Shown piece by piece: positions 21,030 to 29,777 of a stretch of 64,000 bases of DNA. Every line of letters starts with the position of its first letter. Position 1 is the first letter of the stretch. The notes under the pieces were generated by a model. It had not been told where the DNA came from. It did no database searches and was given only the letters and a program-made list of their open reading frames with translations. Location of the stretch: NCBI GenBank assembly GCA_032716605.1, contig CM064530.1, forward strand, positions 3,624,604 through 3,688,603, in the 5' to 3' direction. Origin of the DNA: Paralithodes platypus. Its lineage: Eukaryota > Arthropoda > Malacostraca > Decapoda > Lithodidae. The position numbers and the translations under genes are program-made.

Positions 21030-21192
21030 AAGTAAAGTAAATATCTGAATGTTGTATAATACGAATGGTAAAACAATCAGGACACTTGCGTTCATTCAGG
21101 CTTATAATCATATGTGCATAAGAAACGACCCAAAGAAAAATATAATGAACAACTGTGCTCATAAAATTAGTAGGCTATACTACTGAATGGAA

Positions 21193-21214
21193 CACACACA
21201 CACACACACACACA
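21193..21214. repeat. (CA)n microsatellite
   Basis: Pure CA run. Confidence 0.95.
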
Positions 21215-21405
21215 CTAACCAGCACCTATTTTTCAACAATGTCATATTACACACCGGCCCATATTATTCTCCATTTTCGCATGCAGGCCTGTAACGTAAC
21301 TGCTCATACATTTACACTCACTCACTCAGTCTCACTCTCTCTCTCTGTTTCCCTTCTCGTGCTGTTCCCCTGGACAAGTAATGAAAGTCAGGCAAAATTT
21401 ATGAT

Positions 21406-21406
<1 letters not shown>

Positions 21407-21462
<56 letters not shown>
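21407..21462. repeat. (CT)n microsatellite
   Basis: Pure CT run truncating an M1 right end on its right side. Confidence 0.97.
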
Positions 21463-21465
<3 letters not shown>

Positions 21466-21503
21466 CAAAGGTAAAAAGGCGTCATGGTGCTGAAGGGGTT
21501 AAT
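21463..21503 (+). mobile_element. M1 right-end fragment
   Basis: GATCAAAGGTAAAAAGGCGT and GTGCTGAAGGGGTTAA match the right arm at 20990-21029. The rest is replaced by (CT)n. Confidence 0.6.
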
Positions 21504-21523
21504 GATTATCCGGGGTTTTAAAT

Positions 21524-21558
21524 GACCACTTACGAGTTTCAAGCTATAAGGAAGTTGG

Positions 21559-21622
<64 letters not shown>

Positions 21623-21774
21623 ATTTAGCAGAATTACGAGCATATAATTATTATACATGAAACCAAATCCATCATACTTACTCTCCATCAGAAACCTACA
21701 TTAGTATTGCATTTCTGGTAAATCACTTGGTTTACGGCTCCAACTTCCTTATAGCGTGAAACTCGCAAGTGGTC
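21524..21774. mobile_element. M4 inverted-repeat element with internal (AT)n
   Basis: Terminal inverted repeats of about 37 bp: GACCACTTACGAGTTTCAAG + CTATAAGGAAGTTGGA at the left and their inverse complement TCCAACTTCCTTATAG + CGTGAAACTCGCAAGTGGTC at the right. A (AT)n run of about 55 bases sits just inside the left repeat. A half copy is at 33683. There is no coding capacity, so it would depend on an autonomous relative. Confidence 0.85.
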
Positions 21775-21799
21775 AATTGATCCACAACATTTCGATCAA

Positions 21800-21914
21800 G
21801 GCACTGGTGTTCTCGCAGAGGATCCAGCCCTGACGTTATTCTTGACTCACAGTGTCCTGGCATAATAATCCAATAGGATTGATAGCCTCTGAAGTCCTAT
21901 TTTAACTAACTAAC
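21800..21914 (+). repeat. R2 unit ending in TAAC repeats
   Basis: GTTCTCGCAGAGGATCCAGC ... GATAGCCTCTGAAGTCCTAT then TTTAACTAACTAAC. Two other copies (62741, 63842) have the same orientation and the same end. Possibly a SINE-like element with a short tandem tail. Confidence 0.75.
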
Positions 21915-22142
21915 AGAGCTAATGATAAAAATAGCTTACAAACAATAAAAAATTGATATATTGAACTACCATACGTTACTGTAATATAACTTAACTGAAG
22001 AAATAGGTCAAAGAAAACCCCACATTTTTGGAAGCAACTGTATCATTATTATTCCAGCTATATTATCTAAGTCTCCCATTATTCATATGTATGTCTTCCC
22101 ATCTCGCCTAACTCTTTAAATCTCTCTCTATCTCACTCTCTT

Positions 22143-22713
22143 ACGTCTTAGAGAATTAAATCTATTTCCTTTAACCCAGCGCAGATTAAGAGGCGACTTC
22201 ATTCAAGTGTTCAAAATCATCAAAGGCATCAACGATATGAACTGTAGTAAGTACTTCACTATCGACCAATCTAATTACACGCGGGGAAACGGTTGCAAAA
22301 CTATTGGTAAATCTTTTAACTCACACGAAGCTAAGAATTTCTTCGTCAATCGAGTTGTCAACTTATGGAATGGGCTTCCCCGAGATGTCATAGACTGCAG
22401 CACCGTTGATTCATTTAAACTTCGCCTAGACAAATATCTCGCATCAAAACCCGCGACTGACTGCGTTTGTAAATGAATAACTTTATTTTATCCTCCCCTC
22501 AGTTACTAACCCATCTGTCCCCTATTAACTTCCTAATCCTGCCACGGACATTAGTTCCAGGGCAGTAGTTCCCTTTCCAATGTTCCCTTACCCACTCTAA
22601 ACCACTGTTTGGACACTTGATCCTCAGTGTTTTGGAGGACAAGCAGCCTAGAAGGGTCACTAGATATGTTGTTGCTTGATTTCCTGTGTACTCATTTGTA
22701 CTCTCAACATTAT
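22143..22713 (+). mobile_element. L-A 3' end, 5'-truncated
   Basis: Coding part 22145-22476, then a 3' UTR (ATCCTCCCCTCAGTTACTAA ... AAACCACTGTTTGGACACTT) and the terminal TGTGTACTCATTTGTACTC. The left junction is in CT-rich sequence (CTCTATCTCACTCTCTTACG). Confidence 0.88.
22145..22476 (+). pseudogene. L-A ORF2 C-terminal fragment
   Basis: Starts within LRELNLFPLTQRRLRGDF and continues QVFKIIKGINDMNCSKYFTI, NYTRGNGCKTIGKSFNSHEA, NFFVNRVVNLWNGLPRDVID and LRLDKYLAS, then a stop. This is the last 110 or so residues of the CR1-like ORF2 protein, an open frame with no catalytic residues. Compared with 13608-13958, the C-terminal tail differs (KPATDCVCK against PRLAAFVNE) because of a one-base frameshift close to the stop. 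No promoter or start is expected; the fragment is a passenger of 5'-truncated reverse transcription. Confidence 0.85.
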
Positions 22714-22730
22714 GAACTAACTTCAACTTG

Positions 22731-22837
22731 CTTTCTCTCTCTCTCTCTCTCTTCGCTCTGCTATCTCTCGTGCTCCATCTCGTCTCTCCTCTCCCCTCTC
22801 TCTTGCCTACATCCTCCCAGCCCCCCCCCCCCCCCCC
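22731..22837. repeat. CT-rich tract and poly-C run
   Basis: (CT)n at 22731-22753 and a C17 run at 22821-22837. Confidence 0.93.
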
Positions 22838-22939
22838 AATATATTATAACTTCCAGAATGTGGGTCACCAGCTGCAACTCTTAAAATTTGCCCAAGTAAA
22901 CTGGGAGCAGTAAATATTCCTTGACCTTATTGATTTGTA

Positions 22940-23157
22940 TGTACAGCGGCCAAATAAGTGATGTCTCGGCACCAATTATGTTTTGATCAGTAATTGGTAT
23001 CAGCAATATTAACACTTGATTTCTTCTTTTAGAGTGAGATATACAACCATGTTCCTACCCTTACCCACCCTATTCAACATCTGACAGACATTAATACAGC
23101 ACAGAGCGACCCAAACGGAATGACAGCTGAGACATGACTTATTAGCGCCACCGTACA
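22940..23157. mobile_element. M5 inverted-repeat element
   Basis: Ends GTACAGCGGCCAAATAAGTG(ATGTCTCGGC) and, inverted, GTACGGTGGCGCTAATAAGT(CATGTCTCAGC). The body (ATGTTTTGATCAGTAATTGG, CCCTATTCAACATCTGACAG, ACATTAATACAGCACAGAGC) recurs at 48618-48846. Confidence 0.8.
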
Positions 23158-23198
23158 GTATATTTATATAGGCAATACTCATTAACCATATATGTGCA

Positions 23199-23398
23199 GG
23201 TGACGTCTTTTTCACTATATCCTGGCTGGTATTAGACGTTTTTATTCAGCTTAGGAAGGATCTCTAGCAATTATAAGGCTTCGAACTATCTCAATCCACC
23301 CTTTTAACTACCACAAATCATTCCTAAGCTGCATAAAATCGTCTAAATTTAGCTAGACTAAAATATATAACAGACGTCCCTGGTCCAGAAAGGGTTAA
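23199..23398. mobile_element. M1 foldback element, left end worn
   Basis: AGGTGACGTCTTTTTCACTA ... TAGACGTTTTTATTCAGCTT ... inverted AAGCTGCATAAAATCGTCTA ... AGACGTCCCTGG...GGGTTAA. Confidence 0.8.
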
Positions 23399-23408
23399 AC
23401 GTGTATTC

Positions 23409-23625
23409 TTAACCCTTCATACCCTTCAGTACCGGCGAGGTCCTTTTAGTTCTATTCTGGCAACTATTAGATCATTTTGTTCAGCTTAGGATGAACTTCT
23501 GGCATATAAAGGCTGCAGACTATTTCATGTAATCCTTTTGGCTACCACTGATCCTTCCTAAGTTGAATACAATCAGCTAATCGAGAATATGATGAAAAGG
23601 ACGTCACCTGTACGGAAGGGGTTAA
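23409..23625. mobile_element. M1 foldback element, complete (217 bp)
   Basis: TTAACCCTTCATACCC at the left, GGAAGGGGTTAA at the right. The arms are inverse complements over most of their length (AGTACCGGCGAGGTCCTTTT against AAAAGGACGTCACCTGTAC). The right TTAA is also the start of a further left terminus (TTAACCCCTTTCGTACCGG, 23622-23640) cut by SINE-A. Confidence 0.88.
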
Positions 23626-23640
23626 CCCCTTTCGTACCGG

Positions 23641-23873
23641 CTAAGCCTTCGAGTGAGACTGGTACCGTACATATCAACAAAAGTCCCTTCGATTCCAGAT
23701 GTCGCCAATTGACTGATTGCAGACTACACTCACATCCACAGCCAACGAGACACTAATACTTGACACGCAATTCACGCAATACATTCCCAGTTAAGGAGGA
23801 GCGATAATAATGAGCTGAAAGCTCACATTGCTTGGAATCCCCCTTGACAAACAAGTTCTGTGAATTACACACA
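23641..23873 (+). mobile_element. SINE-A, head-less copy
   Basis: Begins at GCCTTCGAGTGAGACTGGTA and runs to the SINE-A 3' end CTTGACAAACAAG...GAATTACACACA. Joined directly to the M1 terminus on its left. Confidence 0.8.
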
Positions 23874-23949
23874 TAACCCCAAGATATATATACTGTATAA
23901 ATAGATTAATTTCAAACACATATAACATTAATACACATAAAGACAAAAA

Positions 23950-24049
23950 NNNNNNNNNNNNNNNNNNNNNNNNNNNNNNNNNNNNNNNNNNNNNNNNNNN
24001 NNNNNNNNNNNNNNNNNNNNNNNNNNNNNNNNNNNNNNNNNNNNNNNNN
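23950..24049. other. Assembly gap, exactly 100 N
   Basis: A 100-N run is a conventional placeholder for a gap of unknown size. Sequence on the right is (CA)n/(CG)n. Open frames crossing it are meaningless. Confidence 0.99.
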
Positions 24050-24315
24050 AGGAGAGAAAACACACACACACACACGCGCGCGCACTTAAATTTACGAAAA
24101 CATTTACAGAAACGGAAGTAATAAAAAACAGCAAACTCGCACAAACTAACCAGTTATAAAAGTAAGACATGAATATAAAAAAAGAAACGGAAATAATATA
24201 TATAAAAAGTAGCATTGATTCAGTTAAATTTATCCCTTTAAAAAAAAAAAAAAAAAAATTGTGTCCAATCTGTACCCGGAAAATAGAAGTGAATGTTAAC
24301 ACGAAAATAAAATGT

Positions 24316-24682
24316 ACCATAATACCTGCTCTGACTCTGACTCTCTCTCTCTCTCTCTCTCTCCTAGAATTAAGTCCTTACCATCTTGCTTGGATCGGAA
24401 GGTCTGTGTAGTCAGTGTATATAAGCTAATCTGTGCTGTGTTAATCGTGTGTCTCTCTCTCTCTCTCTCTCTCTCTGCTAGAATTAAGTCCTTACCATCT
24501 CGCTTTGATCGGAAGGTATGTGTGGTCAGTGTACAGTATATATACAAGTCTGCAGTATGCTAATCTCTCTCTCTCTCTCTCTCTGCTAGAACTAAGTCCT
24601 TACCATCTCGTTTGGATCGGATGGTATGTGTGGTCAGTGTACAGTATACTGTTTTATGCAAGTTTGCAGTATGTTAATCATC
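24316..24682 (+). repeat. R1 units, three tandem copies separated by (CT)n
   Basis: Each copy reads (CT)n, TAGAATTAAGTCCTTACCAT, CTCGCTTGGATCGGAAGGT, TGTGTGGTCAGTGTA, a variable 25-45 bases, then (CT)n. Copies start at about 24363, 24479 and 24587. The third is followed by (CT)n 24690-24767. Confidence 0.85.
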
Positions 24683-24686
24683 TCCA

Positions 24687-24689
<3 letters not shown>

Positions 24690-24767
<78 letters not shown>
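24690..24767. repeat. (CT)n microsatellite
   Basis: About 78 bases, left flank of an L-A 3' end. Confidence 0.98.
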
Positions 24768-24768
<1 letters not shown>

Positions 24769-25085
24769 GAGACGTTATAGACTGCAGCACCGTTGATTCT
24801 TTTAAACTTCGCCTAGACAAATATCTTGCATCAAACCCGCGACTGACTGCGTTTGTAATTGAATAACTTTATTTTATCCCCCCCTCAGTTACTAACCCAT
24901 CTGTCCCCTACTAACTTCCTAATCCTGCCACGGACATTAGTTCCAGGGCAGTATTTCCCTTACCAATGTTCCCTTACCCACTCTAAACCACTGTTTGGAC
25001 ACTTGATCCTCAGTGTTTTGGAGGATAAGCAGCCTAGAAGGGTCACTTGGTCTGTTGTTGCTTGATTTCCTTTGTACTCCTGTGT
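24768..25085 (+). mobile_element. L-A 3' end, truncated at (CT)n
   Basis: Begins CGAGACGTTATAGACTGCAG within the ORF2 C-terminus (RDVIDCSTVDSFKLRLDKYL is encoded), stops near 24860, then the full 3' UTR ending TTGCTTGATTTCCTTTGTAC. The 5' break coincides exactly with the end of (CT)n. Confidence 0.87.
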
Positions 25086-25270
25086 ACACGTCTAAAGGGT
25101 ATAAATAACTCACACTCACACTCTCACTCTCTCTACATACACGCCTTGAGCGGTAAAATATAGCCAAACAAATATATGCACTTCGTCTCATTACACACAC
25201 ACGTATGCAAATATTGCCATGCATACCGTATACGCTCACCATCTCCCCCAATAAATAGCAAATACACACT

Positions 25271-25301
<31 letters not shown>
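25271..25301. repeat. (CT)n microsatellite
   Basis: Replaces the left half of an M1 element. Confidence 0.95.
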
Positions 25302-25305
<4 letters not shown>

Positions 25306-25410
25306 GATTATCTCAATTAATCCTTTTAGCTACCATATATCCTTCCCAAGCTTCATAAAATCGTCTAAATGTAGCTGAAATCAAATAACAAAAGACGACG
25401 ACGGTACGAC
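25302..25410 (+). mobile_element. M1 right half
   Basis: ATTATCTCAATTAATCCTTT, ATATCCTTCCCAAGCTTCAT, AAAATCGTCTAAATGTAGCT and AAAGACGACGACGGTAC match M1 right arms. Terminus lost. Confidence 0.7.
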
Positions 25411-25497
25411 GACGACGGTAACACACACACAAACAAACAAACACTTACACTTTAATTTCTATCTATATACTCAGGCCCAATCCCAACTGTTTTTATC

Positions 25498-25531
25498 CCC
25501 CCCCCCCCCCCCCCCCCCCCACACACACACA
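25498..25531. repeat. Poly-C and (CA)n
   Basis: C run of about 22 bases followed by CA. Confidence 0.95.
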
Positions 25532-25635
25532 ATTATTCTCTTCAGCTATAACTATGCCAAATGTCGAACACATTCCCAAACTTCTGCCTAACCATTCCAG
25601 AAACGTTCTATACATACACACACACACACACACAC

Positions 25636-26117
25636 CTACCTCCCCGTGGCGTAACTGATAGCGCGTCTGGCTCACAACCAGAAGGTCCCGGGTTCGAGAC
25701 CCGGGCGGGTAGGAGACATTTGGACAAGTCTCCTAACGGTGTAGCCTCTGTTCACCTAGCAGTATAAATAGGAACCTGGAATAAGTGGACTAAGTTGTGA
25801 CGTCCCATCTGGGGGTTGGTGATCGGTTACAAGGTGAGATGGGTATCGTACTGGTCAACCTAAGCTACTGGTCAACCTAAGCCTTCGGGTGAGACTGGTA
25901 CCGTATAAGAATGGTACCGTACAGATTAACCCTAAGCCTTCGTTTCCAGATATCGCCAATTGGCTAAAATACAGACTACACCCACATCCACAGCCATTCC
26001 AACGATACATAAACACTTAACATGCATTTCACGCAGTACATTCCCAGTTAAGGAGGCGCAATAATAATGAGCTTAGCTCGCATTGCGTGGATTCCCCTTG
26101 ACAAACAAACAAAGTGA
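25636..26117 (+). mobile_element. SINE-A, full length, best reference copy, inside (CA)n
   Basis: Head at 25641-25711, then GTCTCCTAACGGTGTAGCCT, TGACGTCCCATCTGGGGGTT, GGTGATCGGTTACAAGGTGA, the AACCTAAGCCTTCGGGTGAG block, CCAATTGGCTAAAATACAGA and the 3' end TTCCCCTTGACAAACAAAC. (CA)n flanks both sides (25614-25635, 26118-26173). Length about 480 bp; no coding capacity, so mobilisation would need a LINE. Confidence 0.9.
25641..25711 (+). other. tRNA-Val(CAC)-like SINE head
   Basis: A-box TGGCGTAACTGATAGCGC, anticodon stem-loop TCTGG-CTCACAA-CCAGA, T arm CCGGG-TTCGAGA-CCCGG. The best preserved tRNA cloverleaf in the window. The acceptor stem pairs only partly and the transcript would continue into SINE body. 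Confidence 0.8.

Positions 26118-26173
<56 letters not shown>
26118..26173. repeat. (CA)n microsatellite, right flank of SINE-A
   Basis: About 55 bases of CA. Confidence 0.97.
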
Positions 26174-26175
<2 letters not shown>

Positions 26176-26647
26176 AAACAAAACCACACACACACAGCCA
26201 CTTACACACGTATCCCTCCCTCTCAGCCTCCAGATTGTTCTCATCAGCAAACATTCAAAATAACTTTTTTAACTTAATCACTACAGAAGCATACGCACAT
26301 ACACAAACACGCATTCACAAACACAGACAGACACAGACACACACAAACACACGCACACACACACACAAACACACACAATGACCACAGCCACACACACAAA
26401 CAAACACCCATCCCTCCCACTCACCCTCCACACTTCTCAGCAAAAACTATTCCAAGCTTCCCACTCATTCCCAAACTTCTCCTTAACCATTCCAGAGACA
26501 TCCCACACACACACACACACACAATGACCACAGCCACACACACAAACAAACACCCATCCCTCCCACTCACCCTCCACACTTCTCAGCAAGAACTATTCCA
26601 AGCTTCCCACTCATTCCCAAACTTCTCCTCAACCATTCCAGAGACAT

Positions 26648-26704
<57 letters not shown>

Positions 26705-26718
26705 GGAGAGAGAGAGAG

Positions 26719-26955
26719 GGCGAAGCCATTATGGCACTGTGTTGTAATCACTTGGCTCAGGTATCGCGGGTTCGAATCCATTACTTGCAGGAGAGGTTTA
26801 TACAAATGTCCTGGCTGTGGAAGTTAGGTGTAGATGTGCCACCTCTGGGTTTCATTTGGTTCCCTTCCCACATCGTACCCCTTCTGGTGGTATGTAGGTA
26901 TTCTTGTGGCAGCCAAAGTCAACCTGTTGACTACCCAAGTTAGGTTAAAGAATGG
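26719..26955 (+). mobile_element. SINE-E, tRNA-like SINE (tentative)
   Basis: A B-box-like GGGTTCGAATCC at 26769 is preceded by a plausible but weak A-box region (ATTATGGCACTGTGTTG). The body has GAGGTTTATACAAATGTCCT and GGTATTCTTGTGGCAGCC, and the end is TTAGGTTAAAGAATGG. Only one copy in the window, so the boundaries are guesses. Confidence 0.4.
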
Positions 26956-26997
26956 TGTATGTTCAGCTTTATTGCCTATTATTATCATTGTTATCCC

Positions 26998-27725
26998 GTA
27001 CACTTAGTCAACCTCCTCCCTCTCTTCCCGATGCAAAATACACCTATCCCTTAACGCTCCCCTCTTTCCCCAACAACCCCTCCGCTTTCAATCCCACCTG
27101 CTCACTCTCTCTTCCCCACCTAATGCACCAATCCCCCAAACCTCCCTCCCTCCCCATCTCCCACCCCCCAAAAAAACCTTCCCCCAACCCCCTCCCTTCC
27201 CCCAGAACCCTTCCTTTTCAATGTCCCAACCTCCCTCCCTACCCCTCTTCCCCACCCAACACACCCATCCCCCAACCCCCCTCCCTCCCCTTCTCCCATC
27301 TCCCCACACACCCATCCCCCCATCCTCCATCCCTTTCCCCCACAACTCTTCCCTTTCAACTCCCCAACCCACCCCCCCTCTTACCCACCCAACGCACCAA
27401 TCCCCCAACCCCCGTCCATCACTCTCTTCCCCACCCCGAACACACTCATCCCCCCCCCCCCCCCACCCTTCCTCCCACGACAACCCTTCCTTGTTTAATG
27501 CCCCAACCCTCGCCCCTTCTCTTCCCCACTCATACACCCCCTCCCTTTCTTCCCCACCCAAACACACCAACCCCCCAACCTCCCTCCCTTCCCCCACAAC
27601 ACCTCCCCACCCAAACACACCCATCCGCCAACCCCCTCCCATCACCCCAACCCCCCTCCCTACCCCCACAACCCCTCAACCCACAATCCCACCCCCGTAA
27701 AACCTTCTCCCACACACCCACAACG
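26998..27725. repeat. C-rich tract (CCCAACC/CCTCCCT), G-quadruplex-prone
   Basis: About 730 bases dominated by CCCC, CCCACCCAA, CCTCCCTCCC and CACACCCATCC words in a loose 60-75-bp pattern. The minus strand has dozens of closely spaced G3+ runs. Pro-rich open frames up to 258 residues on the plus strand are artefacts. Confidence 0.93.
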
Positions 27726-27865
27726 TAAAAACCATCGTGTTATATACCCCCGAGGCTCGAGGCAGGCTTGAAATTGAAACCGAAATTGAAATGGCCAACT
27801 TGGAGGCCACCTGGCATGACTTCTAATATCATACAGTGGGTTCAGGGGTGGAAGGAGAAGGAGGT
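27726..27865. other. Unassigned spacer
   Basis: Contains ACCTGGCATGACTTCTAATA, similar to CCTGGCATGAATTCTAATAT at 32958; possibly an unrecognised dispersed repeat. Confidence 0.4.
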
Positions 27866-27867
27866 GG

Positions 27868-27916
27868 TAAATAGATAGATATATAGATAGATAGATAGAT
27901 AGATAGAGATAGATAG
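27868..27916. repeat. (GATA)n microsatellite, left flank of L-J
   Basis: GATA repeats running directly into LINE coding sequence. Confidence 0.95.
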
Positions 27917-28787
27917 GGTTCTGTCCTACCTCCTATTATCTTTCTAATTTTCATAAATGATCTTCTCAACTGTACATCTAGTCCCATCCATTCATATGCA
28001 GACGACTCTACTTTACACCACTCAATTAGTTTTCCAGAACGCCCCAGCCAGCAGTCCCTCAAAAGTAAACGTAATGAAGCCATAACATGCTTATCTTCTG
28101 ATCTAGCTACTATTTCCAATTGGGGTAGAGGAAACCTTGTTACATTTAATGCTTCCAATACTCAATTTATCCATCTTACTACCCGTCAGGAACCTCCAGA
28201 GGACTATCCCTTATTCTTCAACAATACAAAAATCAACCTTTCATCTTCCCTCAATGTTCTCGGTCTCTTTTTCTTCTGCTCTCACTTGGAAAGACCATAT
28301 TACTAGTCTCGCTAAGGCAGCCTCCCAGAAGCTGGGTGTGCTCAACCGCCTCAAGGGGTTCTTTACCCCTGCGCAGCTACTTGCTCTGTACAGGGGCACA
28401 GTGCATCCTTGTATTGAGTATTGTTCACATGTGTGGGGAGGATCTTCTCACACCGCACTCATCGATAAAGTAGAAAGGAAAGCCTTTCGTATCATTAACT
28501 CCCGTCCACTCACCTACTCTCTGCAATCTCTCTCTCTTCGCCGCAAAGTTGCATCTCTCTCACTATTCTATCGCTACTACAATAATCAGTGTTCCTCGGA
28601 GCTTTCCCAGTGTATACCACCTCCTCTACGTACGGTACGTAGTACCCGCCTTTCAACACAATCCCACCCCTACTCTGTGCTACTCTTCAACCGAAGAGTG
28701 AAACGCTATTCTCAGACTTTCTTCTATTCAACTGCTGAGCTCTGGACTCTCTCCCAGAATCAGTCTTTCCCTCTTCCTATGACTTAA
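27917..28787 (+). pseudogene. L-J ORF2 fragment: RT motif B to C-terminus
   Basis: From 27917: GSVLPPIIFLIFINDLLNC, PIHSYADDSTLHHSISF (catalytic YADD), PERPSQQSLKSKRNEAI, TISNWGRGNLVTFNASNTQF, then a frameshift close to 28262. The second frame continues LTWKDHITSLAKAASQKLGV, LNRLKGFFTPAQLLALYRGT, CIEYCSHVWGGSSHTAL, KVERKAFRIINSRPLTYSL, SLFYRYYNNQCSSELSQCI and VKRYSQTFFYSTAELW. Homologous residue for residue to 6837-7700 on the other strand. Upstream RT fingers, palm motif A and endonuclease are missing through 5' truncation. A further frameshift disrupts the last residues (LSQNQSFPLP). Confidence 0.87.
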
Positions 28788-28917
28788 ATTGTTTCAAACT
28801 CCGTGTGTCCAGGCATTTTAGCTCGAACGTCCCTTGATTTCGGCCCTGTCACTCTTTGAAATCTGGGGGAGGCACTCACTGCAGGCAGTTATGCCTTTTG
28901 TCTCCCTTATTCACATA

Positions 28918-28922
<5 letters not shown>
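27917..28922 (+). mobile_element. L-J: Jockey-like LINE, 5'-truncated, inside (GATA)n
   Basis: Begins within RT motif B (GSVL...) and runs to the L-J 3' UTR (GGGGGAGGCACTCACTGCAG) and the end TTATTCACATAAAAAAAAAA. GATA repeats lie on the left and, after a short (TA)n, on the right. Confidence 0.87.
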
Positions 28923-28964
<42 letters not shown>

Positions 28965-28965
28965 T

Positions 28966-28998
<33 letters not shown>

Positions 28999-29035
28999 GA
29001 TAGAGATATAGATAGATATATACTGTAGATAGATA
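28919..29035. repeat. Poly-A, (TA)n and (GATA)n, right flank of L-J
   Basis: A10, then TA repeats to about 28961, then interrupted GATA repeats. Confidence 0.95.
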
Positions 29036-29089
29036 CCGGTAGACACGAACACAAATCCATTCATACCCACACATACACCAACCTATCCA

Positions 29090-29111
29090 CACACACACAC
29101 ACACACACACA
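29090..29111. repeat. (CA)n microsatellite
   Basis: Pure CA run. Confidence 0.95.
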
Positions 29112-29512
29112 AATCCACCCCACGTATTATAACCTGCGACAAAAACAGACTTGCAATCACCCAGTACGACTCCTTAATATTAGGGGTTCTTGTGTGAAGG
29201 TTATCAAACAATGAAGCATCTTGGTTGAGCCGGAGAACTTTTCATCTCCTACTTTACTTCGCATTTCTCCACTTTATCTTCCTCTCTCCAAACTCTTCTA
29301 CATTCCAACTTTACTCCAGCCATCATCAATCAATCAGAAGGTAACGGGTTTGTTTGAGGAACTGTAGACAAAGTTACTCTCTTCCCTTCCAACACTTCTC
29401 ACTCACATATACACATACTTTGGTGAAACATAAACAGACTCGCCCCACTGAACCCCCATCACCCCTTGTCCCCTACAGACGTACTAACATATTCATCGAC
29501 TCACAAAATATG

Positions 29513-29515
<3 letters not shown>
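29112..29515. other. Unassigned sequence
   Basis: CT-rich single-copy-looking DNA. I see no ORF family or repeat signature apart from TTAATATTAGGGGTTCTTGT, which resembles 32970-32990. Confidence 0.4.
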
Positions 29516-29517
<2 letters not shown>

Positions 29518-29610
<93 letters not shown>

Positions 29611-29612
29611 AC
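29518..29612. repeat. (CT)n microsatellite, left flank of L-C
   Basis: About 95 bases of CT with one CACT interruption. Confidence 0.97.
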
Positions 29613-29777
29613 TTACCTACCTGAACCACAAAACAAACTAAACAACCCCACCCAACCCCATCCAAGCCAACCCAACCAACTGAATGAATTTGACAACCCG
29701 CCGCGGCTTCAAGTCATAACCCCAAACCCATCCTCACCAATAAGAAAAACAAATCCAGCGCATGCTGAGAGAAATGA

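Larger units (their letters stand above)
25535..26700. repeat. ~145-bp minisatellite array interrupted by SINE-A
   Basis: Unit: CA-rich segment, CATCCCTCCCACTCACCCTC, CTATTCCAAGCTTCCCACTC, ATTCCCAAACTTCTCCTTAA, CCATTCCAGAGACATCC. Clear copies are at about 26370-26515 and 26516-26650; diverged copies at 25540-25612 and 26190-26260 lie on either side of SINE-A. Ends in (CA)n 26650-26700. Confidence 0.85.

Noticed and set aside
22499..22726. 75-residue minus-strand frame shared with 3900, 13410, 24860 and 38060 regions
   Set aside because: It is antisense to the L-A 3' UTR; it recurs only because the UTR recurs.
23791..24320. Frames containing X residues
   Set aside because: They are read through the 100-N gap.
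25641..25711. Functional tRNA-Val gene
   Set aside because: Anticodon and T arms are good, but the acceptor stem is imperfect and the same sequence plus SINE body recurs at 841 and 50171.
27088..27669. 193-residue Gly/Val/Trp-rich minus-strand frame
   Set aside because: It is the reverse of the C-rich tract.
26952..27728. 258-residue Pro/Ser/Leu-rich open frame
   Set aside because: It is a translated C-rich tract with open frames in other phases too. No domain, no splice context.
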